A stretch of DNA of 64,000 nucleotides, taken from Adineta steineri (taxonomy: Eukaryota; Rotifera; Eurotatoria; Adinetida; Adinetidae). The notes beneath the pieces are model-generated. The model was given only the letters and a program-made list of their open reading frames with translations. It did no database searches and was not told the origin of the DNA. Positions 13,543 to 24,212 of this stretch are shown piece after piece. Location of the stretch: positions 51,503 through 115,502 of the forward strand of contig CAJNOI010000238.1 in assembly GCA_905250115.1 (NCBI GenBank), given 5' to 3'. Each line of letters starts with the position of its first letter. The first letter of the stretch is position 1. The translations under genes and the position numbers were made by a program.

Positions 13543-14229
13543 TTAGCTGTAGGCTACAATTGTAATATTTGCGGCAGTTGTATCAAAACCATAGTTATTG
13601 TTTTGTCCCCATCCAATTTCGAATTGAACATAATCACCCACGTTCAAATAAATTTGACGGAAGATCAACATGCCTGAATTTTGATTAATCCACAACGATC
13701 GAAGCTCAACATTATTAATGGACAAATGTACATCTGTGGTTGCATACCCATTTGGAGCACTAGGAAGTCCCGGTGAAAAGAATATACCTTCCACATCATA
13801 GAAGCCAGCTAACGGAACTGTAAAACGAAGACACGCATGAGCATTGTTAACGCCAGGATGAAATATTAATTGACCAGGTTTCAAGTAAAATCCGTTGTCG
13901 AGTTGCACATCTATTTGACTATTTGAATTTATACCAACTAAGCCGTTATTAACGTAGTTCATACCACCTAATGTAGTACTGGTACACCATACCGCAAATC
14001 CCGACATTGTTGCTTCTTGCAGATTGCTGAAGACTGGATTTCCATAAACGTTATCCACATATGATGAATATGGCTGAAAACTCAGATGGTCAGTAGGTTG
14101 GGTGTAACCAAAAGACCAGTATGTATTAGAATTCTGAATATTAAAAGAATCATTTGGTCGATAAGATATCAATCTGGCAGCGTTGACAATAGTGACGAAG
14201 TTGCACAGCAGTAATATGAGTTGATACAT
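13543..14229 (-). CDS. Secreted beta-rich (jelly-roll-like) protein, unnamed
   Basis: A single intronless reading frame of 228 residues. The first 17 residues (MYQLILLLCNFVTIVNA) form a classic signal peptide with cleavage after VNA, so the product is probably secreted or lumenal. The mature part is rich in G, N, Y and aromatic residues in an alternating beta-strand pattern. The C-terminal half has FYDVEGIFF, TTDVHLSINNVEL and VGDYVQFEIGWG then NYGFDTTA. That layout resembles beta-sandwich domains I associate with bacterial secreted proteins, but I cannot name the family. Base composition is clearly less AT-rich than its surroundings and codon use is more balanced. Taken with the lack of introns, this suggests horizontal acquisition (inference). 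A binding or adhesive role is possible but unproven. A TTTATT on plus near 13457 would be a minus-strand AATAAA. Confidence 0.75.
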   Translation of the reverse strand: MYQLILLLCNFVTIVNAARLISYRPNDSFNIQNSNTYWSFGYTQPTDHLSFQPYSSYVDNVYGNPVFSNLQEATMSGFAVWCTSTTLGGMNYVNNGLVGINSNSQIDVQLDNGFYLKPGQLIFHPGVNNAHACLRFTVPLAGFYDVEGIFFSPGLPSAPNGYATTDVHLSINNVELRSLWINQNSGMLIFRQIYLNVGDYVQFEIGWGQNNNYGFDTTAANITIVAYS

Positions 14230-16860
14230 GTCGTCTCGATATAGACAAGTGAAACTTATTATATGATCTAAAGGTAAATTCTGTTATTTCTGTCAGCTTA
14301 GCACTTTCGTTTCTTCAATTTCTTATTTTTCAATTATGTAACAAACGCTTGCTTGCGTAGTCGATATACGATAGTTTTCTATTCAATCCGGTTAGTTTAA
14401 CAAAACAGAAATGCCTTAAGTATTTTTCATCAATAGAATATATTAGCCATAAACTTTCGATCTATTTTTGGTGTATGTTGATTGATAGTAAGAACGACAT
14501 ATTTAGAACCCGACTGATATCCCTAATTGCACAGAATATTTCACATTATCATACAACGCGGCTATTTTTAACTATAAATGCGTGAACAGAAAATAATTGA
14601 TAGGAGATAACTAACTAATTTCTCACAGTATAATATTGATTCTCTATATGTTCTATTACTTTCTGTTCGAGATCATCGACATGTACTTTTTCTGTATTTC
14701 AAATGTTACCAAACATGTAGTAATAGTATATATCCTGGTGATATTAGCGAACAGAATGTATTTGTAACCAGGTGAGAACTAGTATCAAGACATGATCTGA
14801 CAAAATTTATCAGTTCATTGACAGAATAATATCAAAATCGTGAAAAAATCTTTATTCTCCTCGTTAAGCATGATAACTGAACATTTTAGAGAGATTTTAC
14901 TGATCAAAGCTTTCGCAAAAGTTTATACAATCATAAAATGCATAATAAAAAGTTTTTGTTATGATGTCAGCCACTACACTCTCTTACGTATAATCCACGT
15001 GCTTCAAGCAAATTGACATTCACGTCCTTTGCTTTTCTTACTTTCTGTACATGCGTGTTTATTAATGCGTAAACCTTCTTCCTCGATACTTCAATAATAT
15101 TCACGTATCACACTAACGAAAAATGGCGATAAATGCTGCATTAGTTAGCTGTATGCATTTATAACACATTCTTTGCACATAATATCCACGAATAATCACA
15201 CTATTTGTCTATTTTTTTCTTCAGACCACTTCCAGTTGTCAACTAGTTCGCTTACGATGAGTTTTATATTAATACACTTAGACTATATTTCTGCTTGCAT
15301 GTATAATGCGGTTAAAGAATGGTAAATCAGATTCGAAATATTAATTAAATAAAAAGTATTATTTCTGAAAAAGAACTTCTTATTCAATTTATTTACTTTT
15401 TATTTGAAAGAATATACATAGATATCCAGTATGAGAACCTGGATTCACTATAAACTTAGAAAATTTTCCTAGAATCTATAGGAAGTGCAACCGTACTTAT
15501 GTGATAGACACATACCAACGAAAGTCATTCAAACACAAACACGTCTGTTTTGAATTTAGCGTTCATTCAGTTAGGCCAATATGGGTATACTACAACTTTA
15601 TCACGATTTTCCCCATATGTTTACTGAGAATATTATATTTATATTAAAGATCGTAATAAAAACTGAGCGTCTGGATGTGAATAGGTGAAAGATAAAAAAA
15701 CAATGGGAACGGGTATCAACTGAATAGAATATCTCAACTTACACGTTTATACGTTTAAGTTTTACAACACTTAGTATACTTTTTTAACAAAAACTGCTCT
15801 ATACATCATAGATTCAGGTATCATTAAAAAGGGACTGGCATCAACATTATAACTCACCTGTTAATTATTGTAATGATGTTTGGAAATTAATGTATGAAGA
15901 TTGATAGTCGAATATCAGAACCAGTTACGTCTGTTTATATAGCAAGTCTAGTGCCGAGTTTAGTGGTGTGACGAAAACAACATTCTTGTAGCTGCTTTGT
16001 AAGCTCGGAACTACAAAATCATATAGGAAGTTTTAGTTCCTAGTTTAGTGACGTGCTACGACAATATTTACCTATGCGTACCTTGAGCTCGGAAGTACAA
16101 ACTGGTTATGACTGAAGTATTAGTGTCCATATAGCTCCGAAATATAGAAAGAACGTGTCTAAACGGGTTTCTGAATGCATTTTAGAGAATAGACGCGTTT
16201 TAACCAATACTCACATTCAGATGCGTTCACGATAGAAATCTTGCTCTATTTCTCGAGGATGTGAGTGAATGTTATGAATCTGCTCCTATATATATATAAT
16301 GATTAAAATTGTGTAAAAGACTACATAGATAAGAAGAATTATGTGTAACATGTTTTTAATTTCGAAAAGGTAATCTCTTTATGTGATTTAAGAACAGTAA
16401 TGTTGGATCATGTTATATTGCAACTCTTCAGTTGTTTATCGGTATGCAAAAAGTGATATTTGGGATGAAACGTAACAGTGGCTTGATTGCAATCATTTGA
16501 ATTGATATTTATAGACACATTTCCTTGAGCAAAAATAAGGAAGTTGATTTCATAAACCGAATTATAATATCTTTTCGATCGATTCACTTTTTTGTCTCAT
16601 GTGTTCATATCCCAGAAAAGGACAAGCTTAAATCTTGCAAAATAATATAAACAGAATGTGCTTCTTACTAAAGTAATATCTATAACCAGAGGGAGAAAAA
16701 ATAGGTAGATACAACAGTCTGATTAACTCCTTTTTTATCCAGATTGAAGATTTCAATTCTAGCAGTAAATAATTAATTATATATATTCAACATGCTTTTC
16801 GTCTTCGTTTTGGTCGCGTTTGTTGAGGAATGTGGTTGTCAGAGTAAGGTTACTGTAACG

Positions 16861-16888
16861 TCCACATCCACACCGACACTCACCCTCA
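16861..16888 (-). repeat. Interstitial telomere-like tract (C-rich strand on plus)
   Basis: The plus strand reads TCCACATCCACACCGACACT then CACCCTCAAG. On minus this is CTTGAGGGTGAGTGTCGGTG then TGGATGTGGA, a degenerate TGTGGG array. The flank CTCAAGATATAT next to it is nearly repeated at 21518-21530 beside a CCCCACACACT string. This hints at a dispersed element rather than chance. Confidence 0.5.
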
Positions 16889-17583
16889 AGATATATCAGA
16901 AGATTTTTCAAACTTTGAAATAATGATTTGACTTATATATGTAGTATAGGGAACATGATACAAAGTAATATTGATTTATAGTTTAAAAGAAAAAAGTGCA
17001 ACATTATCTTTTCTTGTTTTCATACATATAGAAAAGTATGAAAATCAATTAGTGTCTTGATGTCTTTCTTTTTTTTTATTCTGCGTTGATCATGTGGGAA
17101 GCCATTGCTAGTCGATGATCAGCGTAGAACGCAAGAAATAAAATACTTTGTCCTCAATATATAAATATATCGATATAGTTATAGATGCATACATGAATAT
17201 CTACATTTCATTTAAATATTATAACGCTGCTAATATGTGTTGACACAAAAAATCTAAAGCCTCAAAATAATGAAATATTTTATTATTCTTTGACATTAGT
17301 GCTCTTTATATCAAGATACCTGTCAGCCATAGATCGGTTTACTGTGAGTATGTATGTGAATTCTCATAGAATATTATGCTTTATGACGAAAACTGCCTCG
17401 ACTACACTTTTAACAATTTCTCACTAATCATTAGATGAGATTTTTATCGAAATAGTAGATAATATTGTGTGTTGTATAAAACAAGAATGAATACTTGCAA
17501 AAGTCTTTTTATGAATGTGTAGAAAATAACACCTATATATTCTAACATTCTAAAGATTCACTTCGGTAACTGAAAAAGAAAGA

Positions 17584-17600
17584 ATGTGGCTGTGGGTGTA
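17584..17600 (+). repeat. Short telomere-like TGTGGGTG tract
   Basis: ATGTGGCTGTGGGTGTA, two to three imperfect copies of TGTGGG. It is short, so alone it is weak evidence; it is listed because the same motif recurs at 5720, 38127, 49380 and 63970. Confidence 0.35.
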
Positions 17601-18004
17601 ATCTTTCATTCCTCTCCGTTATCTCTAATACTTGGGTATTTAAACATGTGCTTTATATGTAATCGATGCGACTGATGCTATGAAAAATTGAATAAAGTGT
17701 AATTCGATCGGAAGTCATTCTTTCTTATATCTAAAATTATCAAACCTGATATAGAAAATGAGAAAAGTTTATGATTTTGATTGTTTGCTCCTTACAGGAT
17801 TTAATACTGTGAGATCGATTAATCAATTTAATTTACCATCTGTAAAGTCGAACTGATCGAATAGAAATGGTCTTGTGTTACAAGGCAAACAAGTTCATCA
17901 ACCACTTATTTTTTCAGAAAAAACAATACAGTAAAACTTTCGACACTTTTCAAATGATCATTTTCAACACTAAATTTTATGGAAGAAACACCACCAGTCG
18001 CCGA

Positions 18005-18985
18005 TCTTGCCCTATTCTTTCCAGGTTCTTGTTTTTCTTGATTTTCTGGCAAGATTCTTTTTCTATTCCTTACATGCAAGATTCTTGTCTGAAAAAACTG
18101 ATCTTGCCTTTCTTGCAAGATTCGTGTAGATCGAATCTTGCCGGATGAGGCAAGAAATTCTTCTCCAGACAAGATTCTTATTCTCTTACTTTCTTGCCTG
18201 ATTCTTATCTTCTTAGTTTTCTTGTCTGATTCTTGTCTTTCTTGATTTTCTTGCCTGTTTCTGATTTCTTAGACTTCTTGCCTGATTCTGGTCGTATTAA
18301 AAAAGCATTTTCTAGGTTATTACTATTATTTTTATTTTATTTTATTATAAGCTTTTCACACCATGTACAAAAAAATATAAAAGAACAAAAAAATACTTCA
18401 AATTTCACATTTTCATGAAGTACTTTTAGTTTTTAACATAGAAACTAACATAAAAAAATAAAAAATTCTTCTTTTATTTATTTTCTTAAAATTTTACCTA
18501 TACTAAGAGGATTATCAAACATTAGTTTTTTAAATAAATTGATATTTTCTTCGTCCATTATATGTAATACTTTTATCGGTAGTAGAAAAATCTAGAAAAA
18601 GAAAATAATCTAAGTAAATTTGAACTATACTTATCGAGTCAGTAACGGTTATGAATAAATAACGTTCAGCTAATGCTTTTATATATGTGCTAAACAAAGG
18701 CCACATCACGTGCCGTTCATCTTGGAAAGCTGACAAGAATCTTGTTTCTTTTCTATTAAAAGAATCTTGTCTGAATAGTAAGGAATTTAAAGTATCTTGT
18801 GTTTCTTTCCAGGTTCTTTTTATCTTGAACTTCAGTCAAGATTCTTTTTAAAGGGAATAAAAAGATTCTTGTCTACTGGAAATTCTTGTGAGATTCTCTT
18901 TACTTTCCTGTCGAAAAGAATCTTGCCTGAAGACAAGAATCTTGTCTGAAAAGCAAGAACCTGGAAAGAAGAGGACAAGAACGTA
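18005..18985. repeat. CTTG/CAAG-rich repeat region bounded by a 15-bp inverted repeat
   Basis: A perfect inverted repeat, CTTTCCAGGTTCTTG (18017-18031) and CAAGAACCTGGAAAG (18954-18968), bounds two blocks. Block 18005-18300 is filled with variants of CTTGCCTGATTCTTGTCTTT and block 18730-18985 with variants of CAAGAATCTTGTCTG. Many internal copies are themselves palindromic (CAAGAATCTTG). A third copy of TCTTTCCAGGTTCTT lies near 18805. The 430 bp between the blocks is plain AT-rich DNA. It may be a non-autonomous transposable element with expanded subterminal repeats, or a nested insertion of two copies. No protein is encoded. Confidence 0.6.
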
Positions 18986-19462
18986 GACTAGTGAAGTTTT
19001 TACATATATATATGAAGAAACAATTCTTTTTCTTTTTCTATTCTTGTTTAAAATATTGCACTTTGAAGGGGAGAATGACGTCATCGCAGTGAAATGTCTA
19101 AGCCAATGCTAGAAGAGAATAGAAAAAGAGAAATAATTATTTCTTTGTAAATATGTAAAAAAATATTTTTCATGAAACTTTAGTCTTGAAAGCTTCACTG
19201 TATTGCTTTTTTTGTAAAATAAATCATAGACGAACTTGTTTTGCCTTGTTATATTATTATTCAATTGTATTTCATCAAATAATGTTAATTACTTTTTTTT
19301 CTATTATTTACAGTCAAATTTCCTAATGAGAGTATCACGTGTGTCTCGGTAAATGAAAGAACGTAGAACATTATAAATGATGCATTGTTAAATATTTATT
19401 TTCTGTAATTTAATAATTAAACAAATAAACGCTGTGGTTTTATTTTACTTTAAGCGTGCAAT

Positions 19463-21439
19463 ATGACATATCGACTTTACACGCGTACTCAAGATTTTGA
19501 ATCACTTGGCCAGTGTTTCATTAGTTTTGATTTGACTGAATTTGATTTTCGATCAAATCCTCCATTATCTTATTATGTTAAATATTGGTTCATTGACATT
19601 GACGATTTGATCGATTGTCTCGCCTCGAAGTTTAATCAAAGAATAACTCTAATTATATCTGATCTTGTTATGCATATTCCTTATGATATTCTTCGTTTAA
19701 TATTTCCTCAAATTATTCAAGTAATTATCATTGGTAAACTGTCGCATCGATATGAAAATGTTAAATATTTTCCTGATGCTCAATTACTTGTCGATCATCT
19801 TTCTTCCGTTGTACGTGATCGTCAACGTGTTTACATAACTTTTGATTCGTGGCCTGTTGAACGAACATCGTATGATTTAAATAAACATACCGCTAAATAT
19901 CTATGGTATGGTTATTTCTATTTTATTCTATCACGTTTAAAAAATACTAATGTAGCACGAGAAGAAATGTTGGCAAGTATACAAGCTTTTCATATAAAAC
20001 AAACTGATATTGTCAAAAGAACATGTATGGAATTTCAACAATCATATAATTCAAACGATATAATCAAATGGTACACTAGAGAATCTTTTTTCTATCTATT
20101 ATTAAATCGAACATTACGATCAGAAGATATTAATCATATCTTTGCCATGCGTTATGTTATATTTGATTTGGAAAATTACTTGCGACAACATCGTCATGAA
20201 AATCATTCTCTTAAAACTGTCTATCGTGGTCAACAATTACATTTGGAAGAAATACAAGAGATCGAAGCCAATATAGGTGGTCTTATTGGATTAACTGCTT
20301 TTTGGTCGACTACTCATTCGGAAAAAACTGCTTTTAATTTTGCTGAAATTTGGCCTCGACATCGAACGGATTCAGTTGAAAGAGTAATGTTTTCTATAAA
20401 TATTCCTTATGGTATTCAAGGTCTATACTCGGATATATCACAATTCAGTAGAATAGAGTACGAACTCGAAGTTTTATTTTCTTTTCGTTCGATATTTCGA
20501 GTTGAACGAGTGAAAAGAACTGGAACTGATCGATTTTGGTATATCGATTTAACTTTGATTGATGAGAATGATGAACAATTTGTTTCAATTATGCATCCAT
20601 GGTATTCATCAACGAGAGATATTATCCGTCATCGATCTTTTTTCACACTACAAAATGTACAAATTAATGAGAACTTTTTTCGTAATTTAACCTTGGAAAA
20701 TGGATCATTTTTAGCTTTTCAATTATTAGTTGATATGATGTTACGATTAGATCAAAATGAATTTGCTCGTAATGAACTTTTACAAGTTTGTCGAGATTCT
20801 TATGCAGATGATCCTATTGAATTGAAAAAGATTGACACATTTGAACAAACATATGATCCTCGAGATGCAATTAAATGGTATACAACAGATTGTTTTCTTT
20901 ATCGATTAATAAATCGTTCGTTAAGAACTGAAAGTATCGATCATATTTTTAAATTACGTTATTTTATTCATGATCTTCACAATCAACTTGCTCAAATACA
21001 AAAAGAATTTCTTCGTCTATTACCATCAAATCAAATCATTCTACAACTTTATCGAGGTCTTAGAATGCAATTACATGAATTACATGATCTAGAACGTAAT
21101 GAAGGAAATCTTGTTTCGACAGATACGTTTTCATCAACGACAAGTGATTATGAAGCCGCTCTTTCCTTTTCAGGCGATGGAAATGTTGAAGATAATTATG
21201 TTTCTGTTATTTATGAAATTACTGTCGATACAATACTCACACATTGGATACCATTCGCTAAAATTGATTATCATAGTATTTTTAAAGATGAAGATGAAGT
21301 TCTTTTCTCAATGGGTGCAGTTTTTCGTGTTGGACAAGCTAAACAATTAAAAGATCGTTTGTGGATAATTGAATTAACATTAACATCAACTGAAGATGAA
21401 TATTGGAATGTCTTAACAAATCATTTACATTCTACATGA
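19463..21439 (+). CDS. Tandem ADP-ribosyltransferase with N-terminal receiver-like module
   Basis: An intronless frame of 658 residues with two complete mono-ADP-ribosyltransferase (R-S-E type) units. Unit 1 has Y254-R255-G256, the S motif at W281-S282-T283-T284 and the catalytic pair E334/E336 in YELEVLFS. Unit 2 has Y530-R531-G532, S557-S558-T559-T560 and E610/E612 in DEDEVLFSMG. Before each unit sits a matching helical segment (IIKWYTRESFFYLLLNR and AIKWYTTDCFLYRLINR), so the protein arose by internal duplication. Known chemistry of the family: transfer of ADP-ribose from NAD+ to a protein side chain, usually arginine when the motif is ExE. Residues about 45-125 look like a beta-alpha module also seen in the genes at 29416 and 41736. 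No signal peptide, so probably cytosolic. The ATG at 19463 is the first in frame. Targets are unknown. Confidence 0.85.
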   Translation: MTYRLYTRTQDFESLGQCFISFDLTEFDFRSNPPLSYYVKYWFIDIDDLIDCLASKFNQRITLIISDLVMHIPYDILRLIFPQIIQVIIIGKLSHRYENVKYFPDAQLLVDHLSSVVRDRQRVYITFDSWPVERTSYDLNKHTAKYLWYGYFYFILSRLKNTNVAREEMLASIQAFHIKQTDIVKRTCMEFQQSYNSNDIIKWYTRESFFYLLLNRTLRSEDINHIFAMRYVIFDLENYLRQHRHENHSLKTVYRGQQLHLEEIQEIEANIGGLIGLTAFWSTTHSEKTAFNFAEIWPRHRTDSVERVMFSINIPYGIQGLYSDISQFSRIEYELEVLFSFRSIFRVERVKRTGTDRFWYIDLTLIDENDEQFVSIMHPWYSSTRDIIRHRSFFTLQNVQINENFFRNLTLENGSFLAFQLLVDMMLRLDQNEFARNELLQVCRDSYADDPIELKKIDTFEQTYDPRDAIKWYTTDCFLYRLINRSLRTESIDHIFKLRYFIHDLHNQLAQIQKEFLRLLPSNQIILQLYRGLRMQLHELHDLERNEGNLVSTDTFSSTTSDYEAALSFSGDGNVEDNYVSVIYEITVDTILTHWIPFAKIDYHSIFKDEDEVLFSMGAVFRVGQAKQLKDRLWIIELTLTSTEDEYWNVLTNHLHST

Positions 21440-21612
21440 CATTTTGGAGTATCAGCCTATTGCTACAGAGTCCCGAGAGTGTGAGTGCTACGTAAATGCA
21501 TTATCCATCCCCACACACTCAAGATATATTAAACATAAAAAAGACAAAGAGATTTATGATACTAAGCGCCAAACAGTATTCTTTTTTTTCTTTCTTCTAT
21601 GCATATTTCTAT

Positions 21613-21936
21613 ATGACGAAAAATTATCAACGATCTGTATCATTATTAACCCAATGTTTTCGTTCTAATAAAACGATAGCATCTGCTAGTAATAGTAATA
21701 TAACAACAATTACAACATTATCTAATACATGTCCTTTATCATTAATAATAGAAACTATTCATAATATTGATAAAATGGTTCAAACAACAGATATTATTTT
21801 TGATAAAGAAAAAGGCGATTCAAAACGAACAATCGATATTAAACAGATCGAAGAAATGCTTGTCAAATGGACTCATATTGCTCATTTTCTTGTTGATACT
21901 TATCAACAAATACAAACTTTTAATGAAAAATCATAG
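21613..21936 (+). other. Possible orphan exon or small hypothetical protein
   Basis: An open frame with ATG at 21613, reading MTKNYQRSVSLLTQ and ending in TYQQIQTFNEKS before a stop at about 21936. Composition is plausible for a real, partly helical polypeptide (IIETIHNIDKMVQTTD, EEMLVKWTHIAHFLVDTYQQ). It lies 170 bp after the tandem-ART stop on the same strand, and no other exon of the same gene is evident nearby. It may be a remnant of a decayed gene, a terminal exon, or a short unnamed gene. No function is offered. Confidence 0.3.
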
Positions 21937-22122
21937 AAAAACACCAATATAAAAAAGTTAAAACGATAAGTTTTGCTCACCTTCGTTTAGCGCCTGCTGT
22001 AGATACGGAAAGAGGATGGATAAGCACAGGTTGTTTTTTATGTGCAGCTTCTCAAGCGGATCTGTAACGAATTGATAGTGCGGCGAATTGAACGTGACGA
22101 ATTGATCGACCACCGAAAAGAA

Positions 22123-22130
22123 TATAAATA
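22123..22130 (+). promoter_or_regulatory. Candidate TATA box upstream of the ICMT-like gene
   Basis: TATAAATA lies 66 bp before the ATG at 22196, in a locally less AT-rich stretch. Spacing is reasonable for a short 5' leader. In so AT-rich a genome a chance match is possible. Confidence 0.35.
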
Positions 22131-22195
22131 TCATAGGAGGATGAAAATGTGTGCTCTTTTCACTTTAATTTTACATACAAAGTATATTATACGAG

Positions 22196-22882
22196 ATGAT
22201 TCCACTTCTTCAGCTTGTCGTACTCCTTTTTTCAAGCCTGCTTGTCCACATTGGTACCACTAACCCAAACCGAAGCTCTATTGGTGATTACGCTCAAAGC
22301 GAAGGTTTCGGTTCATCATGTGCAATATTCCTGCTACCTATAGTTGGCAAAATTATCATATGGAGTTCTACATTATACCAAGTAGTATATCTATATTTGC
22401 AAGCCTCTTCGCCAGCTTCAATTTCAACTTTATTCCCGGAAATATCAACATTTATTAATTGCCTACCTCTCACGGCTATCTCGGTGCTTGGTTACATCTT
22501 TATAATCATTGGCGGCTTGGGAAGAGTTTGGTGTTACAGAACGTTAGGAGCATTTTTCACCTTTGAACTTACTATTCGTCGTTCTCATAAGCTTGTAAAG
22601 ACTGGCCCATATGCATATGTACGTCATCCATCGTACACGTTTGCCTTTATTATGATGATAGGAATATTTCTTGTTCATCAACGCTTGGCAAATTTTTTTC
22701 CGGATAAGAATTGGATACAGATTCTGATCGGTCCCGTCGGATTTTTAACATGTTGTATAATGCTCGCACTGGCTCTCAAAAAGCGTGTTCTACGTGAGGA
22801 AGAGGGATTAAAGAAAACATTTGGCAAGGAATGGACTGAATACGTATCAAAAACTAACAAATTTATACCCAACGTGATCTAA
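22196..22882 (+). CDS. Isoprenylcysteine carboxyl methyltransferase (ICMT) family membrane enzyme
   Basis: An intronless frame of 228 residues with several hydrophobic spans (about 1-20, 45-70, 92-115, 150-165 and 178-195). The C-terminal half carries the ICMT signature: KTGPYAYVRHPSYT, a hydrophobic helix, then RVLREEEGLKKTFGKEWTEY ending near FIPNVI. ICMT enzymes methylate the C-terminal prenylcysteine of CaaX proteins at the ER membrane, using S-adenosylmethionine bound around the RHP loop and the double glutamate. At 228 residues it is shorter than animal ICMT (about 280). The sequence style and lack of introns recall fungal or bacterial members, so horizontal origin is possible (inference). 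The substrate could be prenylated proteins or another small thiol or isoprenoid. Confidence 0.8.
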   Translation: MIPLLQLVVLLFSSLLVHIGTTNPNRSSIGDYAQSEGFGSSCAIFLLPIVGKIIIWSSTLYQVVYLYLQASSPASISTLFPEISTFINCLPLTAISVLGYIFIIIGGLGRVWCYRTLGAFFTFELTIRRSHKLVKTGPYAYVRHPSYTFAFIMMIGIFLVHQRLANFFPDKNWIQILIGPVGFLTCCIMLALALKKRVLREEEGLKKTFGKEWTEYVSKTNKFIPNVI

Positions 22883-23205
22883 TGGACATACACCTATCTG
22901 TATAGTTATATTGTTAAAATAAATATGTTACCAACTCATATATGTAACAATCAAGTATCTTCAATAAGAATATCTATGAAAAATATTTTTGCTAATAATT
23001 CCGATATTTTATTTGTTAATTATACGCAAAGTTACATATGATTTCACACTGTATAAAACAAAAAAAAAGAGAATAGTCAGATACATAAATTGACACGAAT
23101 AACAATAATATGAAACAAATAAACAAAAAATAATTCAGAAGTCTTGCTGTTATCTATTGTAGAGAGAGGAAAAAAAACAACGTAATATACACATACAAGT
23201 AAACA
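22883..23205. other. Short intergenic stretch, nothing recognised
   Basis: AT-rich DNA between the ICMT-like gene and the minus-strand kinase fragment. It must hold both 3' ends. An AATAAATATG string at about 22919 may be the plus-strand polyadenylation signal. Confidence 0.45.
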
Positions 23206-23383
23206 TCATCTTTCATATGGTAAACTTAAAAATTTACCCGTTTGTACCTGAACAAGTTTTTGAATTCGTTCAAAACATGCACTATCACGAAACCATGGAT
23301 AACGAAATAATTGAGTCATATCTGGTCGAGCATATGTATTTTTTTCTAAAGTTTTCGTTATAATATCTTTTAAATCTTTTTTT
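23206..23383 (-). CDS. Protein kinase C-terminal fragment, cut by assembly gap
   Basis: Read on minus from the gap, the frame gives LKDIITKTLEKNTYARPDMT, then QLFRYPWFRDS, and stops at 23206 after LPYER. The pattern (leucine-rich helix, an arginine-proline pair, then a helix ending in PWF) is the last subdomain of a eukaryotic serine/threonine kinase, where the buried arginine follows a variable residue. The catalytic lobe lies in or beyond the gap at 23384-23483, and sequence to the right of the gap shows no continuation. A CAG|GTACAA near 23248 could be a donor, in which case the stop belongs to an intron. The kinase family cannot be told. Confidence 0.55.
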
Positions 23384-23483
23384 NNNNNNNNNNNNNNNNN
23401 NNNNNNNNNNNNNNNNNNNNNNNNNNNNNNNNNNNNNNNNNNNNNNNNNNNNNNNNNNNNNNNNNNNNNNNNNNNNNNNNNNN
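23384..23483. other. Assembly gap (100 N)
   Basis: Exactly 100 undetermined bases, a common placeholder for a scaffold gap of unknown size. Features on the two sides may not be truly adjacent; it falls inside the kinase gene. Confidence 0.99.
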
Positions 23484-24212
23484 TTAATTGACAGTGACAG
23501 CATAACTTTTGACAAAATGAATTAATCCGATTTATCTACTTAATAAATACGAACTGAGAAAACAAAAAAACACTAACTACCAATTAAGATGCATTGAAAA
23601 ATGACCTTGAGTAACTGCCGTCATCAGCAATAGCAACATTTTTCAATGTATTTTACTCTTTCTTTTCTCTTTCTTCAGTTAAAAAAAAACTTATGAATAA
23701 CGTTCTCTCCGACAGCATCGAAAGAATTATAACTTCTCGCGCTCTCATTTTTCTTTTTTTTTCTTTTGTTTCTTCAAACTTGTCGGTTGTTGCTTTGGTG
23801 GTACTCATCGGTAAACGTACATGTATATACAACAACGGACAAACGAACGAACAAATAAGGGTACCGTATTGTTGTCTCCTATGACGACTTCTTCTTTCTG
23901 ACGTCGTCCATAATACCACTTTCTTTGTTCTACTATTTCGATCAATCATCAGTCTCTAAATTCTTTATTTCTTTTGAATATACGTCATATTGCAGATTGA
24001 TAAGTGCTCTTAGAACATTTCATACATATATATGAATAGTAGATAAGAATAGGTTTGAAATTTTTGATCTTCATTTTTCAAATTTTATATATTAAATTAA
24101 ATTGTTTCTGTTTATACTGAAAACAGGAAGAAAGAAAAAAACAAAAATAACAAAAAATAAATGACTTTTTTTCTGATTTCTTTTTTTTGTGCAGAAAGTG
24201 TGAACTATATTG
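23484..24212. other. Intergenic stretch and 5' flank of ceramide kinase
   Basis: No gene is recognised. The final bases contain a strong pyrimidine tract and TTTTTTTTGTGCAG ending at 24194, a good 3' splice acceptor 18 bp before the ceramide kinase ATG. It may be the end of a 5'-leader intron or a spliced-leader trans-splice site. Confidence 0.45.

Larger units (their letters stand above)
14230..19462. other. 5.2-kb gene-poor region
   Basis: No conserved coding sequence is seen on either strand; the open frames here are short and low-complexity. The region contains telomere-like tracts at 16861-16888 and 17584-17600 and the CTTG-rich inverted structure at 18005-18985. The last few hundred bases are the upstream flank of the tandem-ART gene. 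Confidence 0.55.

Noticed and set aside
17867..18418. Several open frames on both strands
   Set aside because: They read through the CTTG/CAAG repeat arrays; the encoded repeats simply mirror the DNA motif.
24210..24212. TTG as start of ceramide kinase
   Set aside because: A proper ATG follows at 24213 directly after the leader acceptor; non-ATG starts are not expected in an animal gene.
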